Source of the DNA: Actinomycetes bacterium
GTDB lineage: Bacteria; Actinomycetota; Actinomycetes; S36-B12
Reading direction: 5' to 3'
NCBI GenBank assembly: GCA_024641635.1
Contig: JAHECS010000024.1
Coordinates: 1-49,845, forward strand
Length of the DNA: 49,845 nucleotides
This document shows positions 8,318 to 17,594 of the stretch, one piece after another. Position 1 is the first letter of the stretch, and every line of letters begins with the position of its first letter. The translations under genes were made by a program, and so were the position numbers. A model generated the notes under the pieces. That model was given only the letters and a program-made list of their open reading frames with translations. It searched no databases and was not told where the DNA came from.

Positions 8318-9328
8318 GTGGCCATCACGATCAAGGACGTTGCTGACGCGGCAGGCGTCTCGACGGCGACGGTGTCGCGAGCGCTCCGCGGCCTGCCGAA
8401 CGTCGATTCGGCCACCCGTGAGCGCATCCAGAGGATCGCGACCGATCTCGACTACGTCATCTCCCCGAGCGCGTCCCGGCTGGCCAGTGGGCGCACCGGC
8501 AGCATCGCGGTGATCACCCCCTACATCGCCCGCTGGTTCTTCAGCACCGTGCTCTCCGGTGTGGAATCCGTCCTCCAGAGCGCGGGCATGGACCTGCTCC
8601 TCATGAGCGTGAGCACTCCCGATGGCCAGCATCGCCTCCCGCCGGCACCGCGCCTGCGACGCCGGGTCGACGGCGTCCTGGTCATCGCACTGGCGCCGCA
8701 GGACGCGCAGCTGCACGAGGTGCTGGCGCTGGACATGCCGACGAGCCTCATCGGGCTGACCCTTCCCAACGTGCCGAGCGTGACCATCGACGACGTGCTC
8801 GCCGGCCAGATCGCCACACAGCACCTGATCAACCTCGGGCACCAGCGCATCGGCGTGATCAACGGTGCCCCGATCATCTCCCCGTACACCGCCGAGAACG
8901 ACCGCTACAAGGGCTTCGAGAGCGCGATGTCCGATGCCGGCCTCGAGGTGGACCCGATGCTCGAGACCTACGGATACTTCACCATCGCAGGTGGGGAACA
9001 GGCGATGACGGCACTGCTCACGCAGAGGAACCCACCGTCGGCGGTGTTCGCGATGTCCGACGAGATGGCGTTCGGTGCGATGAAGGCGATGCGCAGCCAT
9101 GGACTCCAGCCCGGCAGGGACATCTCGCTCGTCGGCGTTGACGGCCATGACATGTCGGAGTTCCTCGACCTCACCACTGTCGTTCAGCCGGTGCAGGACC
9201 TCGGTCGGATCGCCGCGGAGGCGCTCGTGCTCCAGCTGCGGTCGCCGGGGTCCGATGTGAACGCCGATGCCATCCGGCTGCCGACCCAGCTCATCGTGCG
9301 CGGCTCCACCAGTCCGTTGAGGGGATGA
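8318..9328 (+). CDS. LacI-family sugar-responsive transcriptional regulator
   Basis: A 336-residue repressor. The N-terminal helix-turn-helix and hinge are clear: ITIKDVADAAGVSTATVSRALRG followed by VDSATRERIQRIATDLDYVISPSAS. The rest is a periplasmic-binding-protein-like effector domain (about 60-335). GTG at 8318 is preferred because GGGAGGAG precedes it by 4 nt and because family members begin directly with this helix; the in-frame ATG at 8270 would add 16 unrelated residues. It most likely controls the glucoside uptake operon (15037-19948) and perhaps the debranching-type enzyme genes, on the basis of location and a shared half-site. Confidence 0.92.
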   Translation: MAITIKDVADAAGVSTATVSRALRGLPNVDSATRERIQRIATDLDYVISPSASRLASGRTGSIAVITPYIARWFFSTVLSGVESVLQSAGMDLLLMSVSTPDGQHRLPPAPRLRRRVDGVLVIALAPQDAQLHEVLALDMPTSLIGLTLPNVPSVTIDDVLAGQIATQHLINLGHQRIGVINGAPIISPYTAENDRYKGFESAMSDAGLEVDPMLETYGYFTIAGGEQAMTALLTQRNPPSAVFAMSDEMAFGAMKAMRSHGLQPGRDISLVGVDGHDMSEFLDLTTVVQPVQDLGRIAAEALVLQLRSPGSDVNADAIRLPTQLIVRGSTSPLRG

Positions 9329-9385
9329 ACACCGAGCCGTAGCGCTGGCTGTGACGCGGCCGACGCAGGAGTCGGTGCGTGCCGG

Positions 9386-11536
9386 TCAGCCGGTGAGCGT
9401 GGTGGCCACCAGGCGCGGCTCGGCCACGAGGGCGATGTCTGGCGGCAATCGGTCGACGCGGAACCCGTCCGTGGTGACGTCGATGCTGACGCGGTTCCCG
9501 GCCAGCAGCAGGTGGGACACATGGAGCGGCAGGAAGCCGGGCGGCACGGAGGGGTCCAGCCTGATCTCGCCGTACGGGATGCGCGGCTCCAGCCGCAGGA
9601 GCGTACGCAGGAAGAGGAACGGCGCGGCCGCTGACCAGGCCTGCGGGGAGCAGGCGGTCGGGTAGGGCACGGGGCGCGGGAACTCGTCGCGACCCATCCC
9701 GCAGAACAGCTCGGGGAGTCGCCCGCCGAACTGGTCGGCTGCGTCGAGGATGTCGGTCGCGATCCGCTCGGCCTCCGCCACGAACCCGTACCGGCTCATT
9801 CCTGCTGCGATGAGGGCGTTGTCGTGAGGCCAGACCGACCCGTTGTGGTAGCTCATCGGGTTGTAGCCCTGCATCGATGCGCCCATCGTGCGGACGCCCC
9901 AGCCGGAGTACATGTCCGGGCCCATGAGGTGGTCCACGACGGACGATGCCCGGTCCTCGTCGATGATGCCGGTCCACAGGCAGTGACCCATGTTCGACGC
10001 CAGCGCGTCGACAGGACGCTTGTGCCTGTCCAGGGCCATGGCGTAGTAGCCCCGATCCGCCAGCCAGAAGGCCTCGTTGAACCGCTCCTTCAGCTCCCTG
10101 GCCCGTGCGGCCCAGGTGCGACCCAGGTCCGCATCCCCGTCCTCGATGGCGAAGTGGGCGCGCGCGAGGTATGCGCCGTAGACATACCCCTGGACCTCCG
10201 CCAGGGCGATGGGCGGCTCTGCGAGGGATCCGTCAGCGAAGGCGATGGCGTCGCCGGAGTCCTTCCAGCCCTGATTCGGCAGTCCGCGGTCGCTCGAGCG
10301 CTGGTACTCGACGAAGCCGTCGCCGTCGCGGTCGCCGTACTCGCGGATCCAGTCGAGAGCTCGATCGGCGTTGGGCAGCATGGCATCGACGTCCGAGGAT
10401 CCTTGACCCCAGCGGCGAAGCTCGCCGAGGAGCATGACGAACAGGGGAGTGGCGTCGACGGTCCCGTAGTAGACGCCGTGACGGTCCATCGGCAGCGACG
10501 AGGCGGGCCCATGGCGTCGCTCGTGCAGGATCCGGCCCGGCTCCTCCTCGGTGAACGGGTCGACGCGTTCCCCCTGGTACTGCGCGAGGGTCTGCAGCGT
10601 CCCGAGCGCGAGCCGCAGGTCGACGGGGAGGACCATCCACGAGGTCAGCAGCGAGTCGCGACCGAACGTGGCCATGAACCAGGGCGCCCCTGCGGCCACT
10701 CCCGTGCGCTCCGGGTAGCGCGGATCGGCCATGCGCAGCGTGCCGAGATCCTCGAGGCTGCGGGACAGCGTCCGTGCGAACCCGGCATCCGGGGTCGAGA
10801 CCACCGGGGCTCCCAGGCGCCAGTCGCGGAGTCGGCGCATCGCTGCCCTCTCCTCCTGGACCTCCCCGGCGAACTCGGCGACGGGGGAGTCGTCGACGAG
10901 CGCCTCGACGAGGACGTGGCACGACCACTCGGACCGGGCTGGGACGACGAGCTGCCACGCCATCCGGTCCCGGGTGACGCGATCGGGCGGGTGTCCGTCG
11001 GCCGTGGCGGTGACCCGAGTTCCGCGGCTATGGCCCTCCCACTCGCGCCGCAGCAGGAGTCCGGACTCCAGGGGCTCGACGGTCCCTGGCTGCCCTGCGC
11101 GGACGCGGCCCTCCTTGACCTCGAAGAGGTCGGCGAAGTCCGTGCCCATCTGGAGGTCCACGCGGAGCCCCGCAGCCTCGTGGGCCAGGTTGCGGATCGT
11201 GATGGTCTCCGTCATGCCCTCGCCAACCGTGCGTCGGCGCGTCACCAGGATGGTGCTCTCCGGACGTCCGGGCCGCGGGCGGGTCCGACTGATGAACGTC
11301 GCGAGCAGCGGGTCGGGGGAGTCCACCGCAAGCGGCTCCAGGGCGCCGTCGTCGATGCTCAGCTCCCACGTCGACAAGACCCTGGTGTCGAGCACGAACA
11401 GGCCCATGGGCCCGCTCGGCACGATGTTCCCCGTCGACGTGCTGATGCAGAAGGTCGCCCCGTCCACCAGGGTCACCAGGGCCGGCTGGTTCGGCACGGC
11501 TGATGGGGTGCTCATGAAGGACCACGATTCGGCCAT
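9386..11536 (-). CDS. glycogen-debranching-type glycosidase (amylo-alpha-1,6-glucosidase-like)
   Basis: A 716-residue protein with an N-terminal 'glycogen debranching N-terminal' domain (about 10-230; LVDGATFCISTSTGNIVPSG then GLFVLDTRVLSTWEL) and an (alpha/alpha)6-barrel catalytic part (about 260-700) with APWFMATFGRDSLLTSWM, MDRHGVYYGTVDATPLFVML, LPNQGWKDSGDAI and NGSVWPHDNALIAAGM. It would hydrolyse alpha-glucosidic bonds of a glucan or glucosyl metabolite in the cytosol. AGGAGG precedes the ATG at 11536. The GT4 gene lies 8 nt upstream in the same operon. No glgA, glgB or glgX homologue is present, so a role in glycogen itself is not certain. Confidence 0.85.
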   Translation of the reverse strand: MAESWSFMSTPSAVPNQPALVTLVDGATFCISTSTGNIVPSGPMGLFVLDTRVLSTWELSIDDGALEPLAVDSPDPLLATFISRTRPRPGRPESTILVTRRRTVGEGMTETITIRNLAHEAAGLRVDLQMGTDFADLFEVKEGRVRAGQPGTVEPLESGLLLRREWEGHSRGTRVTATADGHPPDRVTRDRMAWQLVVPARSEWSCHVLVEALVDDSPVAEFAGEVQEERAAMRRLRDWRLGAPVVSTPDAGFARTLSRSLEDLGTLRMADPRYPERTGVAAGAPWFMATFGRDSLLTSWMVLPVDLRLALGTLQTLAQYQGERVDPFTEEEPGRILHERRHGPASSLPMDRHGVYYGTVDATPLFVMLLGELRRWGQGSSDVDAMLPNADRALDWIREYGDRDGDGFVEYQRSSDRGLPNQGWKDSGDAIAFADGSLAEPPIALAEVQGYVYGAYLARAHFAIEDGDADLGRTWAARARELKERFNEAFWLADRGYYAMALDRHKRPVDALASNMGHCLWTGIIDEDRASSVVDHLMGPDMYSGWGVRTMGASMQGYNPMSYHNGSVWPHDNALIAAGMSRYGFVAEAERIATDILDAADQFGGRLPELFCGMGRDEFPRPVPYPTACSPQAWSAAAPFLFLRTLLRLEPRIPYGEIRLDPSVPPGFLPLHVSHLLLAGNRVSIDVTTDGFRVDRLPPDIALVAEPRLVATTLTG

Positions 11537-11544
11537 GTCGCCTC

Positions 11545-12582
11545 CTACCCGGCCCGCAGGACGGAGGGTCCGTGCGTCAGCCGGGAGTACAGGTCGACGT
11601 AGTCGTCGACCATGCGCCGGGCCGAGTAGTAGCCCTCGACCGCGGCCCGGCACTGACCCCGATCAAGGGTCGGGGTGGCGCGGAGGGCGGCTGACGCCTC
11701 GGCCTCCGTGCGCGGCAGGAAGCCGGTGACACCGTCGTCGATGATCTCGGGCGCCGCACCGTTGGGGAAGGCCACGACGGGCGTGCCACTGGCCAGCGCC
11801 TCGATCATGACGAGTCCGAAGGGCTCGGACCAGGTGATCGGGTCGAGGAGGGCGGTGGCATTGCGCAGCAGGCGGTCCCGCTCCGCACGCGTCGCCTCAC
11901 CGACGAAGTGGACGTCCGGGCCGAGCTCGGGCTCGATGAGGGTCACGTAGTAGAGCCGTTCCTCGGGAGTCTGCATCTTGGCGGCGATGACGAGCGGCCA
12001 CCCCGCTCCCCGGGCGATCCGGATCGCCTCCGCGGCGCCCTTCTCGGGAGCGAAGCGGCCGAGGTACATGGCGTACCCGCCCGATCCGTCGCCGGGGACG
12101 AAGCGCGTGGGGTCGAGGCCGTGCCGGATGACCGCGCGGACAGGGACGTCGCGGGCCTGGGCGCGGTGACTGCGCGAGATGGCCACGATCGAGGCGTACT
12201 CGGAGATCCGCCGGTAGACCGGGCGGCTGTCGGCCGTGAAGGGGTTGTGCACGGTCACGACGATGGGCGTCGTGATGCCCTGCGACCGGGCCCACACGGG
12301 GCCGACCGTGGTGTGGTCATGAATGACGTCGCAGTGCCGGAGCTCGTCGTAGGCGGCCTGCACGTGCCGACACTCCGGCATGGTGGTGTTCATCTGCTGC
12401 ACGGCCGTGTCGAACGCCCATCGACGGGCGACGGGGCAGCTCGAGTCGCCGGTCGCGAAGAGGGTGACGCGGTGGCCCGCCGACGCGAGGCCGCGAGCCA
12501 GCTCGTCGACCACCTCCTCGGTGCCCCCGTACGCGGGCGGAGGCACAGGGACCCAGGGAGGGGCGATCAGGCCGACGTGCAC
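11545..12582 (-). CDS. glycosyltransferase family 4 (GT-B fold)
   Basis: A 345-residue GT-B glycosyltransferase. The glycine-rich acceptor loop PPAYGGTEEVVDELARGL is at 15-32, a conserved histidine lies in DVIHDHTTVGPVW (about 86-98), and the donor site has YLGRFAPEKGAAEAI and the E-x7-E motif EPFGLVMIEALASGTPVV (about 263-280). It would transfer a sugar from a nucleotide donor; acceptor and product are unknown. It precedes the debranching-type enzyme by 8 nt, so the pair probably makes and trims one glycoside or glucan. The start is the GTG at 12582, with a GAGGG just upstream. Confidence 0.87.
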   Translation of the reverse strand: MHVGLIAPPWVPVPPPAYGGTEEVVDELARGLASAGHRVTLFATGDSSCPVARRWAFDTAVQQMNTTMPECRHVQAAYDELRHCDVIHDHTTVGPVWARSQGITTPIVVTVHNPFTADSRPVYRRISEYASIVAISRSHRAQARDVPVRAVIRHGLDPTRFVPGDGSGGYAMYLGRFAPEKGAAEAIRIARGAGWPLVIAAKMQTPEERLYYVTLIEPELGPDVHFVGEATRAERDRLLRNATALLDPITWSEPFGLVMIEALASGTPVVAFPNGAAPEIIDDGVTGFLPRTEAEASAALRATPTLDRGQCRAAVEGYYSARRMVDDYVDLYSRLTHGPSVLRAG

Positions 12583-12712
12583 GGGGCCCTCGCGTCGAGC
12601 CGGACGAGATCACATGCCACGGCGGCCCCCTCCACTCGGTTGCCTCTTCGATTGAAGCCCACGTGGCCCGCGGGTGGCAACCGGTGGCGGGGGCCGCCGG
12701 TGGTCGGTTGAA
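12583..12712. other. intergenic region between ATPase and GT4 genes
   Basis: 130 nt without a gene. It contains CAACCGGTGG (12678-12687), which matches the AACCGGTT core before lacI at seven of eight positions and may be a further operator for the GT4/debranching operon. No clear terminator or -10 box is visible. Confidence 0.3.
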
Positions 12713-13786
<1,074 letters not shown>

Positions 13787-13805
13787 GATGTGTCGATCCC
13801 TTCTA

Positions 13806-13823
13806 CCGGCAGGAACGTGCCGG
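13806..13823. other. small hairpin in the ATPase 5' leader
   Basis: CCGGCA and TGCCGG arms around a 6-nt loop, 20-37 nt upstream of the ATPase start on its transcript. A possible minus-strand -10 (TACCGT) lies further upstream at 13865-13870. Regulatory meaning is unknown. Confidence 0.25.
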
Positions 13824-13942
13824 ACGATCCGAAGTGGAAGAGCCATCCTGATGGATGTGCCGCCACGGTAGCCCATCAATCCTCGTGGCGACAGCCCGTT
13901 CGGCAGCGGGTGGTCAGTACTTCACGACCGACGGAGTTGAGG

Positions 13943-13948
13943 CAGACT
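13943..13948 (+). promoter_or_regulatory. -10 box for leaderless MBL gene
   Basis: CAGACT ends 7 nt before the ATG at 13956. No SD sequence. Confidence 0.45.
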
Positions 13949-13955
13949 CGCGGAC

Positions 13956-14762
13956 ATGCCGCAAGCGCGCGCGCCACGATCCCGGCCCTTCGATGCGGGG
14001 GCCTTCGAGCCCTCGGACGCCACGGTGCTGCGCTGGCTCGGAATGGCGGGGTTCCTCATCAACAGCCGCGGAACGACGATCATGATCGACCCACTGCTCC
14101 GGGGCTTCGACATGCCGATGCTCATCGAAGTGCCGGTCACGTCGGCCACCGTCCCCCGGTTGGACGCCATCCTGGTGACCCACGGAGATGCGGACCATTA
14201 CAGCGTTCCCACGTGTCAAGACCTCATCGGCGTGACGCGCGGATATCACTCCACTCGATATGTGGCGGGAGTGATGGCTCGGGACGGGCTGCCCGCACAC
14301 GGCCACGACATCGGAGAGCACTTCCAGGTGGGTGTCGTCGGTGTGGACGTCACTCCGGCGGACCACGCGTGGCAGAACTCGTCGCCCGGCGCCAGCGAAC
14401 GCACGTTCGAGCGCGAGGATTGCTGCGGCTATTGGCTCGACACACCCGATGGGACCATCTGGGCTCCCGGTGACTCACGCCTCATCCCGGAGCATCATCT
14501 GACCCGCTCCGCTGCCGATGCGCTGCTCTTCGACTTCTCCGACAGCGACTGGCACTTCGGGCTCGCCGGCGCGGCACGGGTGGCCAACGCGTACCCGGAG
14601 ACTCCCCTCCTCCTGCACCACTGGGGGTGCGTCGACGCCCCGGACTTCCCGCCGTTCAACGCGGACCCGGCGTCGCTGTACGGACTGATCGACAACCCCG
14701 ACCGGATCAGGGTCCTCGCCCCGGGAGAGGCGTTCACCCTGGAGAGGCTGGGCGGCACGTGA
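13956..14762 (+). CDS. MBL-fold metallo-hydrolase, UlaG-like, with altered metal motif
   Basis: A 268-residue metallo-beta-lactamase-fold protein resembling the UlaG/UPF0173 branch: LRWLGMAGFLINSRGTTIMIDPLL at the N-terminus, the metal motif ILVTHGDADHYS (about 70-81), PADHAW, WAPGDSRLI and LLLHHWGCVD. The usual HxHxDH is HGDADH here, so the second metal histidine is replaced by aspartate. The substrate is unknown. It lies between the ATPase and the sugar operon but carries its own promoter, so membership in the sugar regulon is uncertain. Confidence 0.8.
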   Translation: MPQARAPRSRPFDAGAFEPSDATVLRWLGMAGFLINSRGTTIMIDPLLRGFDMPMLIEVPVTSATVPRLDAILVTHGDADHYSVPTCQDLIGVTRGYHSTRYVAGVMARDGLPAHGHDIGEHFQVGVVGVDVTPADHAWQNSSPGASERTFEREDCCGYWLDTPDGTIWAPGDSRLIPEHHLTRSAADALLFDFSDSDWHFGLAGAARVANAYPETPLLLHHWGCVDAPDFPPFNADPASLYGLIDNPDRIRVLAPGEAFTLERLGGT

Positions 14763-14836
14763 TCGCATGATCCCCCGCCGCTCGCCGCCGCCAGGTTGCT
14801 GCCGCGCGAGTCGGCTCCTGGTGACTTGTGGGGGCT

Positions 14837-14855
14837 CATGCAACGCTGTTACATG
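14837..14855. promoter_or_regulatory. candidate LacI-family operator before the binding-protein gene
   Basis: CATGCAACGCTGTTACATG is an imperfect palindrome with 7 of 9 arm positions pairing. Its right half is the exact reverse complement of the CATGTAAC in the lacI upstream site. Confidence 0.5.
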
Positions 14856-14862
14856 CCTCACG
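14847..14862. promoter_or_regulatory. possible CRP/GlxR-type site
   Basis: TGTTA-N6-TCACG matches the CRP-family pattern TGTGA-N6-TCACA at 8 of 10 positions and overlaps the LacI-like palindrome. Confidence 0.28.
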
Positions 14863-15036
14863 ACGTTGGTCGTATATCAAATCGTGACTATTTGCACCGC
14901 TTCAGAAGTGCGTCAGGGGTTGCGACACACCTCGTGGGCGAGACAAGATGACAGCGTTTACGTCGTGCGGCGATCCCGTCGACGACTCATCGGTCGGGGA
15001 CCTCCCCCGTCGATTCTGTGAGGGCAAGGAGAATCC

Positions 15037-16452
15037 ATGACCGCATCGATGCGGCGCCGTGGGGCCACGATCCTCGTCGGTGGCGTTGCAGCAACCATGC
15101 TGCTCGCCGCTTGCGGTGGAAGCAGCTCCTCGAGCGAGAGCAGCAGCGAGGCTGCTGCACCCAGCGAAAGCGCGATGGCCAGCGAGGGCGGCGGCGACGT
15201 CGCTGCCGGTTGCGAGGCCTACGCCGCCTACATGGGCAACGAGGGCACCTCGGTGACCCTGTTCACATCCGTCCTGCCGCCCGAGCAGCAGCGGTACGAG
15301 GATGCCTGGAAGCCTTTCGAGGACTGCACCGGCATCGACATCGTGTACGAAGGCAGCGACCAGTTCGAGGCCCAGCTGCCGACGCGCATCGCCGGTGGCA
15401 ACGCGCCTGACCTGGCGTGGATCCCGCAGCCTGGCCTGCTCGCCAAGCTCGTCCAGCAGGGCGGCCCCGTGCCGGCACCCCAGTCCGTCGCCGACAACGT
15501 CGACCAGTACTGGAACCCGGCGTGGAAGGCCTACGGCAGCGTCGACGGCACCTTCTACGGCGCCCCGAACAGCTCCAACATGAAGTCCTTCGTGTGGTAC
15601 TCGCCGAAGGTCTTCGCGGAGAAGGGCTACACCGTCCCCACCACGTGGGATGAGCTCTTCGCTCTCAGCGACCAGATGGTCGCCGACGGCATCAAGCCGT
15701 GGTGTGGCGGCATCGAGTCCGGCGGCGCCACCGGTTGGCCGGCCACTGACTGGCTCGAGCAGGTCGTCCTGCGCACGCAGGGTGGCGACGTCTACGACCA
15801 GTGGGTTGCCCACGAGGTCCTGTTCAACTCGCCGCAGATCACCGAGGCGATGGACACGATCTCCGGTTGGATGAAGAACCCTGACTACGTCAACGGTGGC
15901 TTCGGCAACGTCCAGACGATCGCGACGACGGCGTTCCAGGATGCCGGCAAGCCGATCCTCGACGCCAAGTGCGGGATGCTCCAGCAGGCCTCGTTCTACG
16001 CGGCCCAGTGGGAGTCCTTCCAGCCGGGTGCGGTCGTGGCCGAGGACGGCGACGTGTTCGCCTTCTTCCTGCCGCAGATCAAGGACGAGTTCCCGAACCC
16101 GGTCGTCGGTGGCGGCGAGTTCACCACCGCGTTCTCGGATCGTCCCGAGGTCCAGGCTGCTCAGACGTACCTGTCGTCGGCTGAGTACGCGACCGCTCGT
16201 GCGGCGCAGCCCGGTGGCTGGGTGTCGGCAAACAGCGGCGTGCCGCTGGACACCTACACCGACGCCATCGCCAAGCTGTCGGCGCAGTTCCTGACCGACC
16301 CGAACGGAATCTTCCGCTTCGATGCTTCCGACCTCATGCCCGCCGCCGTCGGCGCCGGTGCAGAGTGGACGCAGATGACGGCATGGTTCGGCGAGGACAA
16401 GCCGACTGCAGATGTTCTGCAGGCGATCGACGACGCATGGCCCGCGTCCTGA
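15037..16452 (+). CDS. alpha-glucoside-type ABC transporter substrate-binding lipoprotein
   Basis: A 471-residue extracytoplasmic binding protein. A lipoprotein signal ends in LLAAC (Cys26), followed by a Ser/Glu/Ala-rich linker to about residue 55. The mature part has ITLF-type openings (VTLFTSVLPPEQQRYEDAW), LPTRIAGGNAPDLAWIPQPGLL and KSFVWYSPKVFAEKGYTVPTTWDEL, characteristic of family 1 sugar-binding proteins of the AglE type. It is the first gene of a binding protein-permease-permease-GH1 operon. The SD AAGGAGA precedes ATG 15037. A strong hairpin follows the gene, which would allow more binding protein than permease. The sugar is not readable from sequence; the downstream beta-glucosidase suggests a glucoside. 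Confidence 0.92.
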   Translation: MTASMRRRGATILVGGVAATMLLAACGGSSSSSESSSEAAAPSESAMASEGGGDVAAGCEAYAAYMGNEGTSVTLFTSVLPPEQQRYEDAWKPFEDCTGIDIVYEGSDQFEAQLPTRIAGGNAPDLAWIPQPGLLAKLVQQGGPVPAPQSVADNVDQYWNPAWKAYGSVDGTFYGAPNSSNMKSFVWYSPKVFAEKGYTVPTTWDELFALSDQMVADGIKPWCGGIESGGATGWPATDWLEQVVLRTQGGDVYDQWVAHEVLFNSPQITEAMDTISGWMKNPDYVNGGFGNVQTIATTAFQDAGKPILDAKCGMLQQASFYAAQWESFQPGAVVAEDGDVFAFFLPQIKDEFPNPVVGGGEFTTAFSDRPEVQAAQTYLSSAEYATARAAQPGGWVSANSGVPLDTYTDAIAKLSAQFLTDPNGIFRFDASDLMPAAVGAGAEWTQMTAWFGEDKPTADVLQAIDDAWPAS

Positions 16453-16485
16453 CCTAGAGGTCGCGGTCAGTTCGAAGGATTGACT

Positions 16486-16535
16486 GAGGGCCGGGGTCTA
16501 GAGGGTGTAAACACTTCCTTTAGACCCCGGCCCTC
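16486..16535 (+). terminator. strong intercistronic hairpin between binding protein and permease genes
   Basis: Perfect 15-bp arms (GAGGGCCGGGGTCTA and its complement) enclose a 20-nt loop whose base can pair further through G-U and A-U pairs. It lies 34 nt after the binding-protein stop and has no U-tract. It may act as a partial terminator or mRNA 3'-end stabiliser. Confidence 0.75.
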
Positions 16536-16613
16536 GACATCTGGCACGACGATGACTGGGGTTGCGGGGGAACCCGTGGCGGTACCGAACGAGACGCTTG
16601 AGACGGAGGACCG

Positions 16614-17594
16614 GTGGAGGAGTTGACCGCGGGGCTGACGAAGGTCGGTACCGGCCTCGCTGCCGTAGCGATATTCCTGGGCCTGCTGCTGGTGATCTTC
16701 TTCATCGGCGCCCGGGCGAAGGGGAAGCTGCAGTTCCCCGCGGCGATGATCGTGTTCCTCGGGCCGGCGATCCTGCTGCTCGCCTACGGCCTCATCGCGC
16801 CGGCCTTCCTCACGACGGTGGGCAGCTTCCAGAATCCGAACGGCAACGAATTCGTCGGCTTCGCCAACTACTCGTGGATCTTCACCACGGAGGCCAACCG
16901 TACGTTCCTCACCAACACGGCGATGTGGATCATCATCGCCCCGTTGGTGTCGACGGGCATCGGCCTGATGCTCGCGCTGCTGCTCGACCGCATGCGGCGC
17001 GAGTCGATCTCCAAGTCCCTCATCTTCATGCCGATGGCCATCTCCTTCGTCGGCGCCGGCATCATCTGGGGCCTGGTCTACGAGTACCGCGATCCGGCCG
17101 AGACCCAGGTGGGCCTCCTGAGCCAGGTCGTCATGTGGCTCGGAGTGGAGGAGCCGCCCAACTGGCTCCTGTGGCAGCCGTGGAACAACTTCCTCCTCAT
17201 GGTGATCATGATCTGGATCCAGGTCGGATTCGCCATGGTGGTCCTGTCCGCGGCCATCAAGGCCATCCCCGGCGACGTGGTCGAGGCCGCCGAGCTCGAT
17301 GGCGCGACCGGCTGGAAGCTCTTCAGCCGGGTGACCATCCCGATGGTCCGCGGGACCCTGATCGTGGTCTTCACCACGATCATGATCGCGGTCCTGAAGA
17401 TCTTCGACATCGTGCGCACGATGACGAACGGCAACTTCGGCACCCAGGTGGTCGCGAACGAGATGTACGCGCAGGCCTTCGTCCAGTTCGACGTCGGACG
17501 AGGCAGCGCCCTGGCGGTGGTGCTCTTCGTCGCCGTGATCCCGCTGATTGCATACAACGTCATCCAGCTGCGTAAGGAGCGGACGATCCGATGA
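16614..17594 (+). CDS. sugar ABC transporter permease, AglF-like
   Basis: A 326-residue inner-membrane permease of the MalF/AglF type with about eight hydrophobic segments (for instance AAVAIFLGLLLVIFFIGA, AAMIVFLGPAILLLAYGLIA, TAMWIIIAPLVSTGIGLMLALLL, and a C-terminal ALAVVLFVAVIPLIAYNVI). The EAA loop that contacts the ATPase is VEAAELDGATGWKLFSRVTIP near 220-240. GTG at 16614 has GGAGGA about 5 nt upstream. It overlaps the second permease gene as ATGA. Confidence 0.92.
   Translation: MEELTAGLTKVGTGLAAVAIFLGLLLVIFFIGARAKGKLQFPAAMIVFLGPAILLLAYGLIAPAFLTTVGSFQNPNGNEFVGFANYSWIFTTEANRTFLTNTAMWIIIAPLVSTGIGLMLALLLDRMRRESISKSLIFMPMAISFVGAGIIWGLVYEYRDPAETQVGLLSQVVMWLGVEEPPNWLLWQPWNNFLLMVIMIWIQVGFAMVVLSAAIKAIPGDVVEAAELDGATGWKLFSRVTIPMVRGTLIVVFTTIMIAVLKIFDIVRTMTNGNFGTQVVANEMYAQAFVQFDVGRGSALAVVLFVAVIPLIAYNVIQLRKERTIR

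Larger units (their letters stand above)
14763..15036. promoter_or_regulatory. 274-nt control region of the sugar uptake operon
   Basis: This stretch has no gene and is the likely promoter region of the binding-protein operon. It holds a LacI-like palindrome (14837-14855), an overlapping CRP/GlxR-like site (14847-14862), an AT-rich patch near 14871-14888, and the SD AAGGAGA just before the ATG at 15037. I cannot place -35 and -10 boxes with confidence. Confidence 0.5.

Noticed and set aside
9329-9385. Terminator between lacI and the debranching-type gene
   Set aside because: Only a 5-bp CCGAC/GTCGG pairing is visible, too weak to call.
16552-16626. 24-codon frame overlapping the first permease start
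   Set aside because: It could be a leader peptide, but it has no convincing SD and no conservation can be judged; likely chance.
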